64,000 nt of DNA. Source: Geobacteraceae bacterium GWC2_53_11. Lineage in GTDB: Bacteria > Desulfobacterota > Desulfuromonadia > Geobacterales > Pseudopelobacteraceae. Of the stretch, positions 24,214-33,134 are shown piece after piece. The position numbers and the translations under genes were made by a program. How positions within the stretch are numbered: position 1 is the first letter of the stretch; every line of letters begins with the position of its first letter. Below the pieces are notes generated by a model. That model was not told the DNA's origin, ran no database searches, and worked only from the letters and a program-made list of their open reading frames with translations. The DNA lies in NCBI GenBank assembly GCA_001802645.1, contig MGZJ01000013.1, positions 4,812 to 68,811 on the forward strand. Direction: 5' to 3'.

Positions 24214-26123
24214 GCAAGAACCTCATCCTCGGTACCGCCGGTCACATCGACCATGGTAAGACCTCGCTGGTCAAGGCGCTGAGCGGAGTCGATACGGATC
24301 GGCTGCCGGAAGAGAAGTCCCGTGGCATAACCATTGAACTCGGCTTTGCCAGCATGCTGCTGACCGGGGATATTCAGCTCGGCATCGTCGATGTGCCGGG
24401 ACATGAACGTTTTGTCCGCGCCATGGTGGCCGGTGTCGGCGGCATGGACATGGTCATGCTGGTGATCGCGGCTGATGAAGGGGTGATGCCGCAGACCCGC
24501 GAGCACCTTGATATCTGCCGCCTGCTGGGGGTGAAGCAGGGGCTCGTTGTCCTGACCAAGTCCGATCTGGTTGATCCGGACTGGCTTGGCCTGGTGACCG
24601 AGGAGGTGCGCGATTTTGTGGCTGGGAGCTTTCTGGAGGGGGCACCGATCATTCCGGTGTCGTCCCGCAGCGGTACGGGGATCGATCGCTTGAAGGAAGA
24701 GCTGCGTACGCTGGCGGCTCGGGTCGATCAAAAACGGAGTGACGGCGCCTTCCGCCTGCCGGTTGACCGGGCGTTCACGGTAGCCGGCTTCGGCACGGTG
24801 GTCACCGGCACTCTGCTGTCCGGCCAGGTCAGGGTTGGCGATGAAGTCGAGCTGTTTCCCTCCGGGATCTGTACGAAAATCCGAGGCATCCAGGTTCATG
24901 GTGGCAAGGCCGAGGTCGGCTGCGCCGGACAGCGTCTTGCCCTCAACCTGCAAGGGGTTGACAACAACCAGACGCAGCGGGGCGATGTGGTGGCTCCCCG
25001 TGGGCTGTACCGGGCGACCAGGGCGGTCGATGTGGAGATCAACTGCCTGAAATCAGCGCCTCGGCCGCTCAAGCACCGTTCAACCCTCCGCCTCCATTCG
25101 GCAACTTATGAAGTCTCGGCGCAGGTTATCCTGCTGGACCGGATGACTCTGGAGCCGGGTGAGAGTGCCTTTGCTCAGTTGCGCCTCGCCACCCCGGTGC
25201 TGCTCTTGAACGGCGATCCCTTTGTGCTGCGCAGCTATTCCCCCTCGCAGACGGTCGGTGGCGGCACCATTCTTGATCCGTCCCCGCCGCGCAGGCGCCG
25301 CCGCTCGGCAGAGGCGCTTGCCCTGCTGGAAGCGATGGCGCTGGGCGACGAGCCGGAAATGGTCGAGCGTCTGGTGGCGGCGTCGCTACTGTCCGGGATT
25401 TCCTTCCAGGATCTTATCCTGCGCAGCGGATTGTCGGCAAAGCGTCTGGATGCGGCGCTTTCCCTGCCGCTCTCTTCGGGGAGGATCATCCAGATGGTGC
25501 GCGAGCCGCGTATTTTTCTGGGGCGCGACAGCTTCCACAATCTCTGTGAAATCCTGCTTAACAGAATTGAAACCTATCTGGCCAACAATCCCATCAAGGA
25601 GGGGATCAGCCGGGAGGAGTTGAAAACCAGGATTCCGGCCCGGAGTGACGGCCGATTCTTCGGCCAATGCCTGCAGTATCTGGAGCACGAGAAGAAAGTT
25701 GTGGCGGATCGGGATCAGGTCAGGTTGCCGGGCAGGACAGGAGGAACAGTTGAAAGCAATGCCGATGTTCAGCAAAAACTGGAGGAGATACTAATCAGCG
25801 GCGGTGCCGAGCCGCCGACGGTCAAGGAGTTGTGCGAACAGCTTGCGCTTCCGGAGAAGGTCGTTATCGAACACCTGAGTCTGTTGGTCCGGCAGGGGCG
25901 TGCCGTCAAGGTGAAGAATGACCTGTTCTACGCTCCCGCCCCGCTGCAGGTGATCTCGGAAACCATGGTCGCGTATCTCCGCGACAAGGGGGAGATAACC
26001 CCGTCGGAATTCAGGGAGATAACGGGGCTGTCCCGGAAATTCATGATCCCGGTTCTGGAATATTTCGATTCACTTAAGATAACGGTACGGGCCGGGGACA
26101 AACGCTTTTTGCGGAGAAAGTGA
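24210..26123 (+). CDS. selB: Selenocysteine-specific elongation factor SelB
   Basis: A 637-residue translation factor. G-domain motifs [20 protein letters not shown] and LTKSD are at residues 7-140; EF-Tu-like domains II and III follow ([20 protein letters not shown]). The C-terminal ~270 residues hold the winged-helix repeats that bind the mRNA SECIS hairpin (ending [23 protein letters not shown]). It delivers Sec-tRNA to UGA codons. Translationally coupled to selA. Convergent with mobB across a repeat. Confidence 0.97.
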   Translation: MSKNLILGTAGHIDHGKTSLVKALSGVDTDRLPEEKSRGITIELGFASMLLTGDIQLGIVDVPGHERFVRAMVAGVGGMDMVMLVIAADEGVMPQTREHLDICRLLGVKQGLVVLTKSDLVDPDWLGLVTEEVRDFVAGSFLEGAPIIPVSSRSGTGIDRLKEELRTLAARVDQKRSDGAFRLPVDRAFTVAGFGTVVTGTLLSGQVRVGDEVELFPSGICTKIRGIQVHGGKAEVGCAGQRLALNLQGVDNNQTQRGDVVAPRGLYRATRAVDVEINCLKSAPRPLKHRSTLRLHSATYEVSAQVILLDRMTLEPGESAFAQLRLATPVLLLNGDPFVLRSYSPSQTVGGGTILDPSPPRRRRRSAEALALLEAMALGDEPEMVERLVAASLLSGISFQDLILRSGLSAKRLDAALSLPLSSGRIIQMVREPRIFLGRDSFHNLCEILLNRIETYLANNPIKEGISREELKTRIPARSDGRFFGQCLQYLEHEKKVVADRDQVRLPGRTGGTVESNADVQQKLEEILISGGAEPPTVKELCEQLALPEKVVIEHLSLLVRQGRAVKVKNDLFYAPAPLQVISETMVAYLRDKGEITPSEFREITGLSRKFMIPVLEYFDSLKITVRAGDKRFLRRK

Positions 26124-26140
26124 GATATGTAGAGGAACTA

Positions 26141-26224
26141 AAAGCGACCACCCCCAACCCCTCCTTATCAAGGAGGGGAGCTTAAATCCCCCTCCTATTT
26201 TAGGAGGGGCTAGGGGTGGTAAGG
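26141..26224. repeat. Family B palindromic repeat, copy 3
   Basis: The sequence GCGACCACCCCCAACCCCTC begins the left arm and GGAGGGGCTAGGGGTGGT ends the right arm. It contains two inner hairpins (CCCTCCTTATCAAGGAGGGG and CCTCCTATTTTAGGAGG). It is nearly identical to copy 4 at 32799-32884 but in the opposite orientation; the two copies bracket the whole module 2 gene set. Confidence 0.8.
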
Positions 26225-26226
26225 TG

Positions 26227-26736
26227 TTAGCTCTTCCGTATAATCCGCTCTTCCACAAAATCGGCCACCTGGCCGGGGTTGTTCAAATCCAGCACCGGCA
26301 CATCAAGCTCCAGCGGTTCGTCCGATGCCACTGCGATCAGGCTCGGATCGTTTTCCTCTCCACGACAGATCAATGTTGCGCTCCGCTCCCTACGGTGCAC
26401 CTCTATCTTGGGGAGCCCGCTTTTCTTGAAGCCCTCCGTCAGAATCAAATCCACATCACTGAAATAGGTTGCGATCAGTTCCTCAATGGGAGGGGCTGCG
26501 GCGTGCTGCTTTACCACGGCCAGTTTTTCCGGCGATGAGATCAGCATGGTGTCTGCTCCTGCTGCGGTAAGGCGGTGGCTGTCCTTGCCGGGGTGGTCGA
26601 TGTCGAAACGGTGGGCGTCGTGCTTGACGACACCGATGCGGTAACCGCGACGTTTCAGCTCCGCAATGACTTTTTCCAGCAGGGTGGTTTTGCCGGTTCC
26701 TGATTTGGCGACGAACGAGACGGCGTTGGCGATCAT
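26227..26736 (-). CDS. mobB: Molybdopterin-guanine dinucleotide biosynthesis adapter MobB
   Basis: A 169-residue P-loop GTPase-like protein: SFVAKSGTGKTTLLEKVI (Walker A), IGVVKHDAHRFDIDHPGKDSHR, a VDLILTEGFKKSGLPKIEVHR block and a C-terminal PVLDLNNPGQVADF segment. MobB assists MobA in guanylating molybdopterin. The start at 26736 has GAGGT five bases upstream; ATGs further upstream lack an RBS. It probably belongs to the module 2 operon, separated from mobA by repeat D. Confidence 0.92.
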   Translation of the reverse strand: MIANAVSFVAKSGTGKTTLLEKVIAELKRRGYRIGVVKHDAHRFDIDHPGKDSHRLTAAGADTMLISSPEKLAVVKQHAAAPPIEELIATYFSDVDLILTEGFKKSGLPKIEVHRRERSATLICRGEENDPSLIAVASDEPLELDVPVLDLNNPGQVADFVEERIIRKS

Positions 26737-26813
26737 GGGTACCTCATACATGGTTAGTAGTGTGGGTGAAATGTATCTGAAAGCGGTGAGTAGTGTAAAG
26801 AAAAACGGCAATT

Positions 26814-26941
26814 CGCTCTTGCAAAGGCGCTAAGGCGCAAAGAAAGCCGGAACTATACTAAGTAATGATAGTTCATCTGGCAGATGATGAAGTTTCTATT
26901 GCGGTCTGTTTTTCTTGGCGGTCTTTGCGCCTTTGCGCGAT
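26814..26941. repeat. Dispersed inverted repeat, family D (GCAAAGGCGC type)
   Basis: The left arm GCAAAGGCGCTAAGGCGCAA continues to AGAAA at 26845. The right arm (26910-26941) runs TTTCTTGGCGGTCTTTGCGC and on to CTTTGCGCGA. About 65 bases lie between the arms. It fills the mobA-mobB gap, a second case of a repeat sitting inside a likely operon. Confidence 0.75.
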
Positions 26942-26951
26942 TAACTGCTTA

Positions 26952-27617
26952 TTATGTTTGAGTAGCAACTCTTCTGTCATCCACAGTCATTTTGCGCTCA
27001 ACACGTTCCCCATCGCGCAGATCGTAGTAATCCGCCGGAGTATTTATATTTCTGAAAGAATCGAGAGCGGGATCGACGAAACGGATAGTCTCACCAGGAA
27101 TCGTGGTGACCCGGACTTCGGGCAGGAAAGAGATCAGCCTTCTCTTTCCCGTTTGCAGGGCCGTCTCCATGGCCGGGAGGCAGGAACGGCAGTACACGGC
27201 ATGCAGCGGTTCCGGGCCGTTTTCGCTCTCGGGGATGATGACGTCGCTCTGGCCACGGCGCGCCACCAGAGTCCTGATCACGTCATCGTTCAGGTACGGC
27301 ATGTCGCAGGCCACGGCAAAGATATGGGGGGTGCGGCTGTGAAACAGTCCGGCGTGCAGCCCCGCCAACGCTCCCGCACCCTGATACAGGTCAGCAACCA
27401 TGCGGCAGCCGAGAAATGCGTACTGTTCCGGTGTGTTAGTCACCACCAGCACCTCTTCGAACAGAGGTGACAACTGGCGGTAAATCGCTTCGATAAAACG
27501 GCCGCCGCGATGGGGGAGCAACGCCTTGTTGCTCCCCATGCGGCTAGATTTTCCTCCGGCCAGGATGACGCCGGTCACTCCGGAGAATGCCGGGGTTGTT
27601 GTGCTGGCCGTGGTCAA
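26952..27617 (-). CDS. mobA: Molybdenum cofactor guanylyltransferase MobA (second copy)
   Basis: 221 residues. The nucleotide-binding N-terminus TGVILAGGKSSRMGSNKALL, the VACDMPYLN metal/nucleotide block and EPLHAVY are family marks. It is paralogous to the MobA half of the FdhD-MobA fusion at 11501, with blocks such as VTNTPE shared. The start appears to be TTG at 27617, overlapping the nrfD-type stop (TTGA) with GGAG upstream; this coupling argues for the TTG. It converts molybdopterin to the guanine dinucleotide form used by formate dehydrogenases. Confidence 0.9.
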   Translation of the reverse strand: MTTASTTTPAFSGVTGVILAGGKSSRMGSNKALLPHRGGRFIEAIYRQLSPLFEEVLVVTNTPEQYAFLGCRMVADLYQGAGALAGLHAGLFHSRTPHIFAVACDMPYLNDDVIRTLVARRGQSDVIIPESENGPEPLHAVYCRSCLPAMETALQTGKRRLISFLPEVRVTTIPGETIRFVDPALDSFRNINTPADYYDLRDGERVERKMTVDDRRVATQT

Positions 27618-28834
27618 TGAACCGCTCCGCTGCCGGTTGCAGGGGAGTGGCCATGATCAGCGGCGGTGCTGTGGGCGTGGTCGGGGATCGAATAATCGAC
27701 CGTCTCCGGGTGGTGCTCGAAGATAGGGAAATACTTGGCCAGCAGCACGAAGAAGAGGACATGGGCGGCAATGATGCCGATCGTGACCAGTGATTCGATG
27801 ACTGAGGGGTAGTAGATCGCCTGGTCGGCCTGCTCCATGCCGAACATGGAGACGTTGAAGCGGTTCAGCACCAGGCCGAAGATGACCAGTGATGCCCCGC
27901 GCAGCTGCATGCGCTGGTCTTCGCGGTACGCCTGCTTCATGAACATGACCATCGGAATGATCACGCCGATGACGATTTCCGCCACAAACAGGGCCAGCAG
28001 GCTGGGGCGGTCGAACAGCGGGCCGTGTGACAGCAGGGTGGTGGCGGCAAGTTTGACCGCCAGGTAGACAGCCAGCACCCAGGGGAGGATTTTGGTCAGC
28101 ACTTCAAGCAGTTCCGATTCATCCGGTTGACCCATGAAACGGTGCACCATGGTGGCTTCCAGGATGATGATCGAGATGCCGGTAAAGATGGCGGAGAGCC
28201 AGAACAGCAGCGGCAGCAGCGGGTTGTACCAGAGGGCGTGCAGCTTGTCCACGGCGATCAGGAAAAACGTGCCGAGCGACGATTGGTGCAGGGTCGAGAT
28301 CGAAGCGGCCCCGATAACCAGCGGCATCTCCAGCCAGCGCAGCACGCGCAGCGGCAGATGGTAGCCGAACTTCTCGCAGACCGGCGAGAGGAACTCCAGG
28401 AAGAGCACCGTGGTATAGGCCATGATGCACATGGATACTTCGAACATCGGCGAATGAACATTCCAGTAGACCATGGTATGCCAGGCCCGCTGCGGCTGCC
28501 CTAGGTCGAGCAGCAGCCCCACGCTGACGAGAGAATAGCCGAGGAAGCCGGTCACGATGGCGGGGCGCACCAGCGGCTCCAGCTTCTTGATGTGGAAACA
28601 GTGCACGATGGCGCCCAGGGTAAAGGCGCCCGCTGCCAGCGGTACGGCGGTGACTACGTCGAAGGAGATCCAGAGGCCCCAGGGATAGACATCGTTCAGG
28701 TTAGTGGTGACGCCGAGGCCGAAGATGAAACGCACGAGCGAGGCGAATGCGCCGAGCCCCACGAGGGCGATCATGAATTTGAGGAAATTGTGATAGCCCT
28801 TGATTTCATTGATGATCAGTTTTGCAGCGGTCAT
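27614..28834 (-). CDS. NrfD/HybB-type membrane subunit of formate dehydrogenase module 2
   Basis: A 406-residue polytopic protein, about ten hydrophobic helices, of the NrfD/PsrC/HybB family (NDVYPWGLWISFDVVTAVPLAAGAF; ILEATMVHRFMG). These subunits exchange electrons with quinone without heme. It overlaps fdnH2 by 4 bases and takes the place occupied by the cytochrome b fdnI1 in module 1. The last ~30 residues are His/Ser-rich. The quinone-reactive role is family knowledge; direction of electron flow is not shown. Confidence 0.9.
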   Translation of the reverse strand: MTAAKLIINEIKGYHNFLKFMIALVGLGAFASLVRFIFGLGVTTNLNDVYPWGLWISFDVVTAVPLAAGAFTLGAIVHCFHIKKLEPLVRPAIVTGFLGYSLVSVGLLLDLGQPQRAWHTMVYWNVHSPMFEVSMCIMAYTTVLFLEFLSPVCEKFGYHLPLRVLRWLEMPLVIGAASISTLHQSSLGTFFLIAVDKLHALWYNPLLPLLFWLSAIFTGISIIILEATMVHRFMGQPDESELLEVLTKILPWVLAVYLAVKLAATTLLSHGPLFDRPSLLALFVAEIVIGVIIPMVMFMKQAYREDQRMQLRGASLVIFGLVLNRFNVSMFGMEQADQAIYYPSVIESLVTIGIIAAHVLFFVLLAKYFPIFEHHPETVDYSIPDHAHSTAADHGHSPATGSGAVH

Positions 28835-29709
28835 TGGTGCTCCTCCTTCGTTTCTGCTTCACTGGTTTCGACGTTCGTCGTCTCCGGCGTCACCTTGCTG
28901 TTTTTGAAGGCCTCTTCACGCCGGATTCGCTCCGAACGATGGGTAAACCAGGAGAGGAGTGACAGACCGCCCCCCACGGTGAGGAAGATGCCCGGCACCA
29001 GGCGGAGCGCCTGCCAGGTGTAGGAGGGCAACGCGCGTTTGGTGACCGGCTTGAAGCCCAGCTCATCCAACGGCTGATGGGTTAAATAAAGGACGCTGGT
29101 ACCGCCCGCCTCATCCTTACCGTAAATCGCCTGATGGTAGCGCTCCGGCCTGTTTTTAAGACGTTTTTCCGCTTCCTTGAGCATGTCGCTGCGGCTGCCG
29201 TAGGTGATGGCGGTCGGGCAGGCAGTGGCGCAGGCGGGCTGCAGCCCCTCCTTGATGCGGCTGTAACAGCCGGTGCATTTGCGCACCAGCGGGAACGCCT
29301 TGCTCCATTCGTATTTGGGCACGCCGAACGGACAGGCGATCATGCAGAAACGGCAGCCGATGCAGCGCTTGGCATCGTAAACCACCGGCCCTTCGGTGGT
29401 CTTTTTGAAGGCGCCGACCGGGCAGACCGAGGCGCAGGCCGGTTCGTTGCAGTGCATGCACATCTCTTTGTAAAAGGCGAACTCGTTCTGGCCGTTCTTC
29501 TGGTAATCCTTGAACTTGACGCGGGTAAAGGTGAACTCCGACATCAGCGGCGGGTTCTGATACCCCTCGCCGCTGAAAAACTTCGTATCCTCCGCCTTCA
29601 GCTGGTTCCACTGCTTGCAGGCGACCTGACAGCCCCGGCAGCCGGTGCATTTGGTCGTATCAATCAGGAATGTTTTTGATGTGGTGAAATCTGCGGATGT
29701 CGAACTCAT
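28831..29709 (-). CDS. Formate dehydrogenase iron-sulfur subunit, module 2
   Basis: 292 residues with four 4Fe-4S sets: CTGCRGCQVAC, CMHCNEPACASVC, CIGCRFCMIAC and CTGCY...CATAC. A C-terminal hydrophobic helix (LRLVPGIFLTVGGGLSLLSWF) is followed by a charged cytoplasmic tail rich in Glu/Thr. It overlaps fdnG2 and the NrfD-type gene by 4 bases each, so the three are translationally coupled. It relays electrons between the Sec subunit and the membrane subunit. Confidence 0.93.
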   Translation of the reverse strand: MSSTSADFTTSKTFLIDTTKCTGCRGCQVACKQWNQLKAEDTKFFSGEGYQNPPLMSEFTFTRVKFKDYQKNGQNEFAFYKEMCMHCNEPACASVCPVGAFKKTTEGPVVYDAKRCIGCRFCMIACPFGVPKYEWSKAFPLVRKCTGCYSRIKEGLQPACATACPTAITYGSRSDMLKEAEKRLKNRPERYHQAIYGKDEAGGTSVLYLTHQPLDELGFKPVTKRALPSYTWQALRLVPGIFLTVGGGLSLLSWFTHRSERIRREEAFKNSKVTPETTNVETSEAETKEEHQ

Positions 29710-32700
29710 GCCTTGTTACCCCCTTTTTCAAGATTGCAGAGAAACGCCTTGAACTCGGGAATGCTCGTATTGGCACAACCGACCGACGGAGTCAGCATGT
29801 TGGCGCTGTCCCCGGTAGAGAGACCGGCATAACCGAAATGCCACGGCATACCGACCTGCTCGATCATTTTTCCGTCCACACTGAATGGTTTGAGGCGCGA
29901 GGTAATCAGGGCGATGGCCTCGATCGAGCCACGCTCGGTGGTGACGCGCACCTTGTCACCTTTTTTGATGCCCTTCTGTTTGGCCAGCGATTCGCTCATT
30001 TCGATGAACATATCCGGCACCAGCTCATTCAGCCAGGGGAGGGAGCGGGTCATGCCGCCGGTCTGCCAATGCTCTGTCATGCGATAGGTCGTGCCGATGA
30101 ACGGGAACTTGGCCATGTTGCTGGAGACGTTTTTCGGTATTTTAACCACCGGATTGTTCTGTACGCTGGACATCCGGTTGTTGGCCGGGCTTTCCGCCGG
30201 TTCGTAATGTTCGGGGAACGGGCCGTCCTTCAAATCCAGCGCATACAACCGCGCATGCCCTTCCGGCAGCATGATGAAAGGATATTTCCCCTCCTTGTCG
30301 TCCTTCATGGGGGGCCATGGCCCGTCCGGCACATCACCCTTCCACTTTTTCTCAAGCGCGTCCCAGGCGATGACGATCCGCTTGGCATTGAACGGCTCTC
30401 CGGCCGTGTTGACCGAGGCGCGGTTGTAGATGATGCGGCGGTTGACCGGCCAGCACCACGACCATTTGGGGAACAGCCCCAGGCCGGTCGGATCCGACTC
30501 GTCGCGGCGGGCCATGAGGTTGCCGTCCTTGGTGTAGGAACCGCTGTAAATCCAGCAGCCCGACACGGTGGAGCCATCGTCCATCAGGTATTTGAAGGCC
30601 GGAACCTGATCTCCTTTTTTGAATTCCAGGGTCTTGTCCTTCTCGACGACGGTCACATCTTTAGTGAAATAGCCGTTGATCTCCTTGGCGACCAGGTGGA
30701 CATCCGGTTCGTGGCCGGTGCCGTAATTCCAGGCCAGCTTTGTGATCGGTTCCGGAAATACCCCTTTCTCCTTGGTGTAGAGATTCTTGACCCGCTTGAA
30801 GAACTGGTCGATGATCCAGAGATCTGACATGGACTCGCCTACCGGTTCAACGGCCTTGTAGCGCCACTGGGCCCAGCGGCCCGAGTTGGAGATGGAACCC
30901 TCTTTTTCCACCGATGAGGCGGCCGGCAGCATGAACACCTCGGTCTGGATCTCTTTGGGGTTGACGCCGGGACGTTTCCAGAAGATGGAGGTCTCGGTTT
31001 CCCACAGATCCACCGTCACCAGCCACTTGAGTTTGCCCAGCGCCGCGCGGGCATGGCCGGAGTCGGGACCGCCGACCGCCGGGTTCATCCCCATGCAGAC
31101 CAGCCCTTCCAGTTCCCCCTTGCCCATTTTTTCCAGAATCTTGTTGTAGGCATAGCTCCCCATCCGCTTGGGCAGGTAGGAGTAGCAGAAGTCGTTAGCG
31201 GCCGTGGCGTTGTCGCCGTACCACGCCTTGAGCAGGCTGGTCAGATATTTGGGGGTGTTGCCCCACCAGTTGGCGCTCTTGGCATCCGTGGTCTTGGGGG
31301 TCCACTTCTCCACATAGGCTTTGAGATCCACGTTGTCGAACTCGGGGGACTTGAGGTAGCCGGGGAGCAGGTGGAAGAGCAGGCCGTAGTCGGTGGAACC
31401 CTGGACGTTGGACTCACCGCGCAGGGCGTTGACGCCGCCCCCCGCAATGCCGATGTTGCCGAGCAGCATCTGCAGCATGGCTACGGCGCGCACGTTCTGG
31501 GTGCCGTGGGTGGATTGGGTGATGCCCATGGCGTACAGGATGGTGCCCGCCTTGTCGGGGCGTCCGGTGGCGCAGAAATTCTGCACAACCTTGAGGTAGT
31601 CCTCTTTCTTTGTTCCGGTAATGGAGCAGACCATGTCCACGGTATAGCGGGAGTAGTGCTTCTTGAGCAGTTGATAGACGCTGCGGGGATTGCTCATGGT
31701 CAGGTCGCGCTTCGGTTTGCCGTCGGCGCCGGACTCATAGGCCCACGATTTCAGGTCATAGCTCTTTTCCTGGTCGTCGAAGGAGCAGAACATGCCGTCC
31801 TTGAAATCGTATTTTTCGCCGACGAGGAAGGTGGCGTTGGTGTAGTCGCGGACGTATTCTTCATGAATCAGCTTGTTCTGCAGGGCATAGTTGATCATGC
31901 CCCCCAGAAAGGCGATGTCGGTGCCGGGACGAACCTGGGCGTAGATGTCGGCCTTGGAGGCGCTGCGGGTGTAGCGCGGATCGACAACGATCAGCTTGCC
32001 GCCGTTGTCCATGGCTTCTTCGATCCATTTAAAGGAGATCGGATGGTTTTCGGCCGGGTTGCAGCCGATGATGAAAATGCTGTCGCTGTTCTTCAGGTCG
32101 ATCCAGTGATTCGTCATTGCCCCACGTCCAAATGAAGCCGCCAGACCGGCGACTGTTGAGGAGTGTCATAATCGGGCCTGATGTTCGAGCTGTCCGACAC
32201 CCATGGCGCGGGAAAATTTCGACCAGAGATAACATTCCTCGTTATCCAGTCCGGCGCCGCCAAAAAAGGCCATGCCGTCGGTGCGGTTCACCACGTATTC
32301 CTTGTTGTCCTTCTTGTTCAGCTCCTTGACCTTGAACGTTCTGTCGCGGGTCTCCTTCATGCGCATGGCGATGCGGTCAAGAGCCCAGTCCCAGGATTTC
32401 TCCACGAACACGTCGGAACCGGGGGCGCGGTACATGATCTTCTGCAGACGCCGGTCATTGTTGGCGATCTGAAAGAGCGAGCTCCCCTTGGAACAGAGCG
32501 CTCCCTGGTTGATCGGATGCTTGGGGTCACCCTCAATATTGATGACCTTGCCGTTTTTGGTGTGCACCAGCATGCCGCAGCCGACCGCGCAGAACGGGCA
32601 GATCGTGGAGCTGGCCTTGATTCCCTTGATACGTGTCTGCGGCGCATCGGCGTTGGCTTCGCCCGGTGTGCCGCTCATGGCGACACCGGCTGCCGCCAGT

Positions 32701-32738
32701 GCCCCCCCCTGCAAAAACTGCCTTCGTGACATTCCCAT
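29706..32738 (-). CDS. Selenocysteine formate dehydrogenase catalytic subunit, module 2
   Basis: A 1010-residue selenoprotein with an in-frame UGA at 32166-32168 (Sec191), flanked by continuous homology (LEHQARL-U-HSSTVAGLAASFGRGAMTN). It has a Tat signal (MSRRQFLQGGALAAAGVAMS), the 4Fe-4S set CPFCAVGCGMLVH...ALCSKG and molybdopterin-binding blocks closely parallel to fdnG1 (WIEEAMDNGGKLIVVDPR; NIGIAGGGVNALRGESNVQG). The start at 32738 has AAAGGGAGT upstream. The leader shows no cofactor riboswitch; instead a family B repeat lies between a sigma-54 promoter and the gene. The paralogue of fdnG1 may differ in metal or physiological partner. Confidence 0.95.
32129..32168 (-). promoter_or_regulatory. 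Bacterial SECIS element of fdnG2
   Basis: Directly after the UGA, minus-strand GTCGCC-GGTCT-GGCGGC forms a strong hairpin with the GGUCU apical loop seen in SelB-recognised SECIS elements of formate dehydrogenases. It is a better match than the fdnG1 copy. Confidence 0.8.
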
Positions 32739-32798
32739 AATAATTTGACTCCCTTTGTTAGTGGCACACGTTCATCTTTGGCTGTTCTCAGGCTGGAA

Positions 32799-32884
32799 CC
32801 TTACCACCCCTAACCCCTCCTAAAATAGGAGGGGGATTATAAGCTCCCCTCCTTGATAAGGAGGGGTTGGGGGTGGTCGCTTTA
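32799..32884. repeat. Family B palindromic repeat, copy 4
   Basis: The reverse complement matches copy 3 (26141-26224) almost base for base, including the flanking AAAGCGACC. It sits between the fdnG2 sigma-54 promoter (about 32.96 kb) and the fdnG2 start codon, so it is transcribed into the fdnG2 leader as a long hairpin. Confidence 0.8.
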
Positions 32885-32916
32885 GTGCCATCTTGATTAC
32901 AACGTGCGATCAGATG

Positions 32917-33118
32917 TGTGCAAAACTGTCTCGATTAATGAAAAACAAGCTGTATACGGCAAAGGGCATGCCAATGCTGTTTACGCTATACGTTCACATG
33001 GCTGTCGTGCGGCAGGACGCAACGGTTTCAGTGCTTCGGGGTGAACGTGCTATGCGGCAGGTGTGCATTTTGTGGATTGCCAAATGTGCATAATTGTCTG
33101 ATACTGTGCAAAACTGTC
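32917..33118. promoter_or_regulatory. Four TGTGCA-type repeats, probable regulator binding sites for module 2
   Basis: TGTGCAAAACTGTC occurs at 32917-32930 and 33105-33118, TGTGCATAATTGTC at 33085-33098 and TGTGCATTTTGT at 33062-33073. Three are clustered 90-145 bases upstream of the fdnG2 sigma-54 promoter and just ahead of the regulator gene. The fourth lies downstream of the promoter in the leader. The spacing and position fit an enhancer for the NtrC-type regulator, which may also repress its own gene. Confidence 0.6.
32958..32973 (-). promoter_or_regulatory. Sigma-54 promoter for fdnG2 operon
   Basis: Minus-strand TGGCATGCCCTTTGCC has the -24 TGGCATG and -12 TTGC elements with correct GG-GC spacing; only the last base departs from consensus. 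The start is predicted near 32946, giving a leader of about 205 bases that includes repeat B copy 4. Confidence 0.75.
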
Positions 33119-33134
33119 TTGGAAGGGTGTGTGT

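Noticed and set aside
32166-32168. In-frame TGA in fdnG2, possible sequencing error or nonsense mutation
   Set aside because: Same arguments as fdnG1; the SECIS hairpin with a GGTCT loop is even clearer.
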